This document shows, piece by piece, positions 61,422-64,000 of a stretch of 64,000 bases of DNA (positions are counted from its first letter, which is position 1; each line of letters starts with the position of its first letter). The stretch comes from an uncultured Alistipes sp. (lineage in GTDB: Bacteria; Bacteroidota; Bacteroidia; Bacteroidales; Rikenellaceae): positions 25,819-89,818 of the forward strand of contig CAJTYA010000012.1 of assembly GCA_910583985.1 (NCBI GenBank). Reading direction: 5' to 3'. The notes below the pieces were generated by a model. That model was not told the DNA's origin, did no database searches, and saw only the letters and a list, made by a program, of their open reading frames with translations. The position numbers and the translations under genes were made by a program.

Positions 61422-62459
61422 CTACCGGCCTTCGTCCACGGGAAAGGGGGCGGCGATGAACGGTTTGAGGATGGCGTTGAGCTTGTCGTATTCGACCAGA
61501 AAACCGTCGTGACCGAAGGTCGAGTCCAGCAGCCGCAGCCGGCAGTCGGGAATGTGGCGGTACAGGAAGATCTGTTCCGACACCGGGAAGATGATGTCCG
61601 ACGAAATGCCTACGACCATCGTCGGGCAGCCGATCGACGCGAGGGCGCTTTCGACGCCGCCCCGGTAACGGCCCACGTTGTGCGAGTCGAAGGCTTGCGT
61701 GAGCCGGTAGTAGGAGTAGGCGTTGAACCGGCGGCAGAGCTTGTCGCCTTGGTATTGTTGGTAGGTCGTGGCGCGGAATCCGGCCACTTTGTACAGGTTG
61801 TCGTTCTCCTGCTGCGTGGCGTTGTAGGCCGGCGATCCCCGGTAGCTGAGCAGACCTACCGACCGCGATACGCGCATGCCTTTCTTGCCGGCCTCTTCGT
61901 CCGGGCGGCCGTAGCTGTCGTCGGCCTCGATGGCCATGCGTTGCGACTCGTTGAAGGCGATGGCCCACGGCTGGCTGCGGGCGGCCGTGGCGACGAGCAC
62001 GAGCCTGCGGGCGAATCCGGGGCGTGCCAGCGCCATTTCCATGGCTTGGAATCCCCCGATGGAACAGCCGATGACGGCCCGTGCCGAGCCGATGCCCAAA
62101 TGGTCGGCCAGCAGCAGATGGGCGCGGACCATGTCGCGGACGGTGATGAACGGGAACGAACCGTAGTAGGGACTCCCCGTGGCGGGGTTCGTGCTCAGCG
62201 GTCCGGTCGATCCGTAGTGCGATCCGATGATGTTCGCGCAGACGATGTAGTACCGCCTCGGATCGAGAAAGCGTCCCTGTTCCACGGTGCGGGGCCACCA
62301 GTCAGCCACGTCCGAATTGGCCGTCAGCGCGTGGCAGACCCATATCGCGTTGTCGCCCCTGAACTTGCCGTAGGTGTGGTAGGCGATGGTCAGTTCGGGA
62401 AGCTGCTCGCCGTTTTCGAGCGCGAAGGGTCGGTCGTATCGGAAATGACGGACGGGCAT
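61422..62459 (-). CDS. metX: Homoserine O-acetyltransferase
   Basis: MetX acetylates homoserine with acetyl-CoA at the entry to methionine synthesis. The 345-residue alpha/beta-hydrolase has YHTYGKFRGDNAIWVCHALT, the nucleophile in GCSIGGFQAMEMA (Ser near 131), and the catalytic Asp and His in SSDIIFPVSEQ and TFGHDGFLVEYD. The partner metY lies 14 bases upstream on the same strand, so they form an operon. A serine-specific relative cannot be fully excluded. Confidence 0.92.
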   Translation of the reverse strand: MPVRHFRYDRPFALENGEQLPELTIAYHTYGKFRGDNAIWVCHALTANSDVADWWPRTVEQGRFLDPRRYYIVCANIIGSHYGSTGPLSTNPATGSPYYGSFPFITVRDMVRAHLLLADHLGIGSARAVIGCSIGGFQAMEMALARPGFARRLVLVATAARSQPWAIAFNESQRMAIEADDSYGRPDEEAGKKGMRVSRSVGLLSYRGSPAYNATQQENDNLYKVAGFRATTYQQYQGDKLCRRFNAYSYYRLTQAFDSHNVGRYRGGVESALASIGCPTMVVGISSDIIFPVSEQIFLYRHIPDCRLRLLDSTFGHDGFLVEYDKLNAILKPFIAAPFPVDEGR

Positions 62460-62473
62460 GGTGGTGAGCGGGG

Positions 62474-63763
62474 TTAAGCTTTCACGAACGTGAAGGCGTG
62501 TTCGAAATCGTTCTTCAGGTCGTCGATGTGTTCGATGCCCGCGGAAATTCTCAGCAGCGTGGGCCGGACGCCTGCGGCCCGTTGCTCCGCTTCGGAGAGC
62601 TGGGCGTGCGTGGTGGCCGAGGGCTGTATGATGAGCGTGCGGTTGTCGCCCACGTTGGCCAGATGGGAGACCAGACGCAGACGGTCGACGAACGCGACGG
62701 TCTGTTCCTTGTCGCCGCGGAGCTCGACGGAGAGCACGCAGCCGAAGCCGTGCCGGAGGTATTTCGCGGCGAGGCGGTGCTGCGGATCGTTTTCCAGTCC
62801 GGGATAGGACACGCGTTCCACTTTGGGGTGGGCGTCGAAATAGCGGGCCAGCGCCATCGCGTTATCGGCTTCCCGCTGCACGCGCAGCGAGAGCGTTTCG
62901 ATGCCCTGCATGATCATAAAGGAGTTGAACGGCGAGATGCAGCAGCCCAGATCGCGCACGCCCTCGGCCCGGCATTTGACGATGAAGGCCCGCTGTCCGA
63001 ATGCCTTGCAGAAACTCAGTCCGTGGTAGCTTTCCGACGGTTCGGAGAGCATCGGGAACTTGCCGTTGCTCCAGTCGTACCGGCCGCCCTCGACGATCAT
63101 GCCGCCCATCGACGTGCCGTGCCCGCCGAGCCATTTGGTCGCCGATTCGACGACGACGTCCGCCCCGTGTTCGATGGGACGGCAGAGGTACCCTCCGGCG
63201 CCGAACGTGTTGTCCACGATCAGCGGAACGTCGTGTCGGCGTGCCAGCGCGGACAGGGCCTCGAAATCGGGCACGGCGAAACTCGGATTGCCGATCGTTT
63301 CGACGTAAATCGCCCGCGTGCGCTCGTCGACGAGCGGTTCCATGTCCGCGGGGTCGTTGCCTGCCGCGAACCGGCATTCGATGCCGAAGTTGCGCAGCAC
63401 GACCTTGAACTGGTTGTGGGTTCCGCCGTACAGGAAGGGCGAGCTGACGAAGTTGTCGCCCGGTCCCAGCAGGCTCGTGAGCGCCACCAGTTGGGCCGAA
63501 TGGCCCGACGAGACGGCCAGTGCGGCCGTGCCGCCTTCGAGCGCGGCGACCCGCTTTTCGAGCATGTCGGTGGTGGGGTTCTGCAAACGGGTGTAGATGT
63601 TGCCCGGCTCGCGCAGGGCGAACAGATCGGCCCCGTGCGCCGAGTCGTCGAACGTGTAGGCCGTCGTTTGGTAGAGCGGCGTCACGCGCGAACGGGTGGC
63701 GTCGGGCGTATATCCTGCGTGCACTTGGAGCGTTTCGAATCTCCTGTTTTCTTCGTTTTCCAT
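62474..63763 (-). CDS. metY: O-acetylhomoserine (thiol)-lyase
   Basis: MetY makes homocysteine from O-acetylhomoserine and sulfide. The 429-residue Cys/Met-metabolism PLP enzyme has FETLQVHAGYTPD at the start, YTRLQNPTTDMLEKRVAALE, SSGHSAQLVAL, DNTFGAGGYLCRPIEHGAD, the Schiff-base lysine in ESATKWLGGHGTSMGG near 209, and a C-terminal LRISAGIEHIDDL. With metX it forms a direct-sulfhydrylation route. Confidence 0.95.
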   Translation of the reverse strand: MENEENRRFETLQVHAGYTPDATRSRVTPLYQTTAYTFDDSAHGADLFALREPGNIYTRLQNPTTDMLEKRVAALEGGTAALAVSSGHSAQLVALTSLLGPGDNFVSSPFLYGGTHNQFKVVLRNFGIECRFAAGNDPADMEPLVDERTRAIYVETIGNPSFAVPDFEALSALARRHDVPLIVDNTFGAGGYLCRPIEHGADVVVESATKWLGGHGTSMGGMIVEGGRYDWSNGKFPMLSEPSESYHGLSFCKAFGQRAFIVKCRAEGVRDLGCCISPFNSFMIMQGIETLSLRVQREADNAMALARYFDAHPKVERVSYPGLENDPQHRLAAKYLRHGFGCVLSVELRGDKEQTVAFVDRLRLVSHLANVGDNRTLIIQPSATTHAQLSEAEQRAAGVRPTLLRISAGIEHIDDLKNDFEHAFTFVKA

Positions 63764-63774
63764 GATTTTCGGGG

Positions 63775-63818
63775 GCTCCGTGCCGTGTCCGGAGACGAGG
63801 GCACCGGCTGCACGGAGC
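63775..63818 (-). promoter_or_regulatory. Hairpin in the metY leader
   Basis: Nine-base arms GCTCCGTGC and GCACGGAGC flank a 26-base loop that itself contains CCGG/CCGG. The hairpin fills most of the predicted leader, ending 11 bases before the ATG, and could control translation of metY-metX. It does not match a SAM riboswitch I recognise. Confidence 0.55.
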
Positions 63819-63825
63819 GCCGGAA

Positions 63826-63833
63826 CAAATTTA
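63826..63833 (-). promoter_or_regulatory. -7 box of the metY-metX operon
   Basis: TAAATTTG on the minus strand is an exact TAnnTTTG match, giving a leader of about 55 bases. The -33 is unclear. The remaining bases to the right edge (63834-64000) show no gene. Confidence 0.7.
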
Positions 63834-64000
63834 CGGAAAATCCGTTACTATGGGCATGAAAACGAAGCGAGCAACGGTGTGAATGTCGGTCGGCTGTGAA
63901 ATGTGCTGATGTTCAGTGTGTTTTGGCGGTTTGGGAGTGGTTGGTCGGGAAAAACGAAACGTGCAAAAACTTGAATTTGCTTTAATCCGGCTTTAATTTT

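Overview
The window comes from a GC-rich member of the Bacteroidota, most likely a Rikenellaceae/Alistipes-type gut anaerobe. This rests on three things: Bacteroidota-specific families (SusC/SusD, DUF4301, DUF4302, Peptidase_Mx1, long-tailed bS16), repeated promoters of the Bacteroides type (TTTG or TTG, a 19-20 bp gap, then TAnnTTTG) and an almost complete lack of Shine-Dalgarno sequences. The genus is an inference. I found no rRNA, tRNA, CRISPR array, insertion sequence or prophage; this is mostly ordinary chromosome with one SusC/D locus.

Layout. 1-3.1 kb: the 3' end of serB, a sugar-type MFS permease, a strong terminator and a TetR regulator. 3.2-7.3 kb (minus strand): holA, a rhomboid protease and a class IV aminotransferase-like protein in one unit, plus a DUF4301 gene. 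7.5-12.5 kb: murB, tilS and transketolase. 12.6-13.8 kb: a long GC-rich stretch without a convincing gene. 13.8-17.4 kb: murF and a mannose-1-phosphate guanylyltransferase on the minus strand, pssA on the plus strand. 17.5-23.7 kb: an outer-membrane porin-like gene coupled to an MltF-like lytic transglycosylase, a formate/nitrite channel, then rpsP-rimM. 24.2-31.7 kb: SusC, SusD, a zinc metallopeptidase lipoprotein and a DUF4302 lipoprotein, closed by a 21-bp hairpin. 31.8-33.0 kb: a lone glycosyltransferase. 33.9-37.8 kb (minus): ppdK and a secreted nuclease/phosphatase-fold protein. 38.1-42.0 kb: gyrA and a TPR protein. 42.1-47.8 kb: sufBCDS and tmk. 48.5-54.4 kb (minus): a class III aminotransferase, dtd-mazG, and a thiamine operon (thiS, a TenI-ThiE fusion, thiG, thiH) under a TPP riboswitch. 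54.5-58.8 kb: apbE and a lipid kinase (plus), purD with a membrane protein (minus). 59.4-63.8 kb (minus): a GH127-type glycosidase and the methionine genes metX and metY.

Functional themes are envelope building (murB, murF, manC, pssA, lytic transglycosylase, porin), cofactor and Fe-S assembly (suf, thi, apbE), nucleotide and DNA metabolism (tmk, purD, gyrA, holA), translation (tilS, rpsP, rimM, dtd), central carbon (tkt, ppdK) and scavenging (SusC/D locus, GH127 enzyme). The most unusual points are the TenI-ThiE fusion in a shortened thi operon, a class IV aminotransferase-like protein that appears to lack its PLP lysine, a near-leaderless murB, the SusC/D-metallopeptidase locus, a hairpin covering the metY leader, and several 0.5-1.2 kb GC-rich intergenic blocks that no gene explains.
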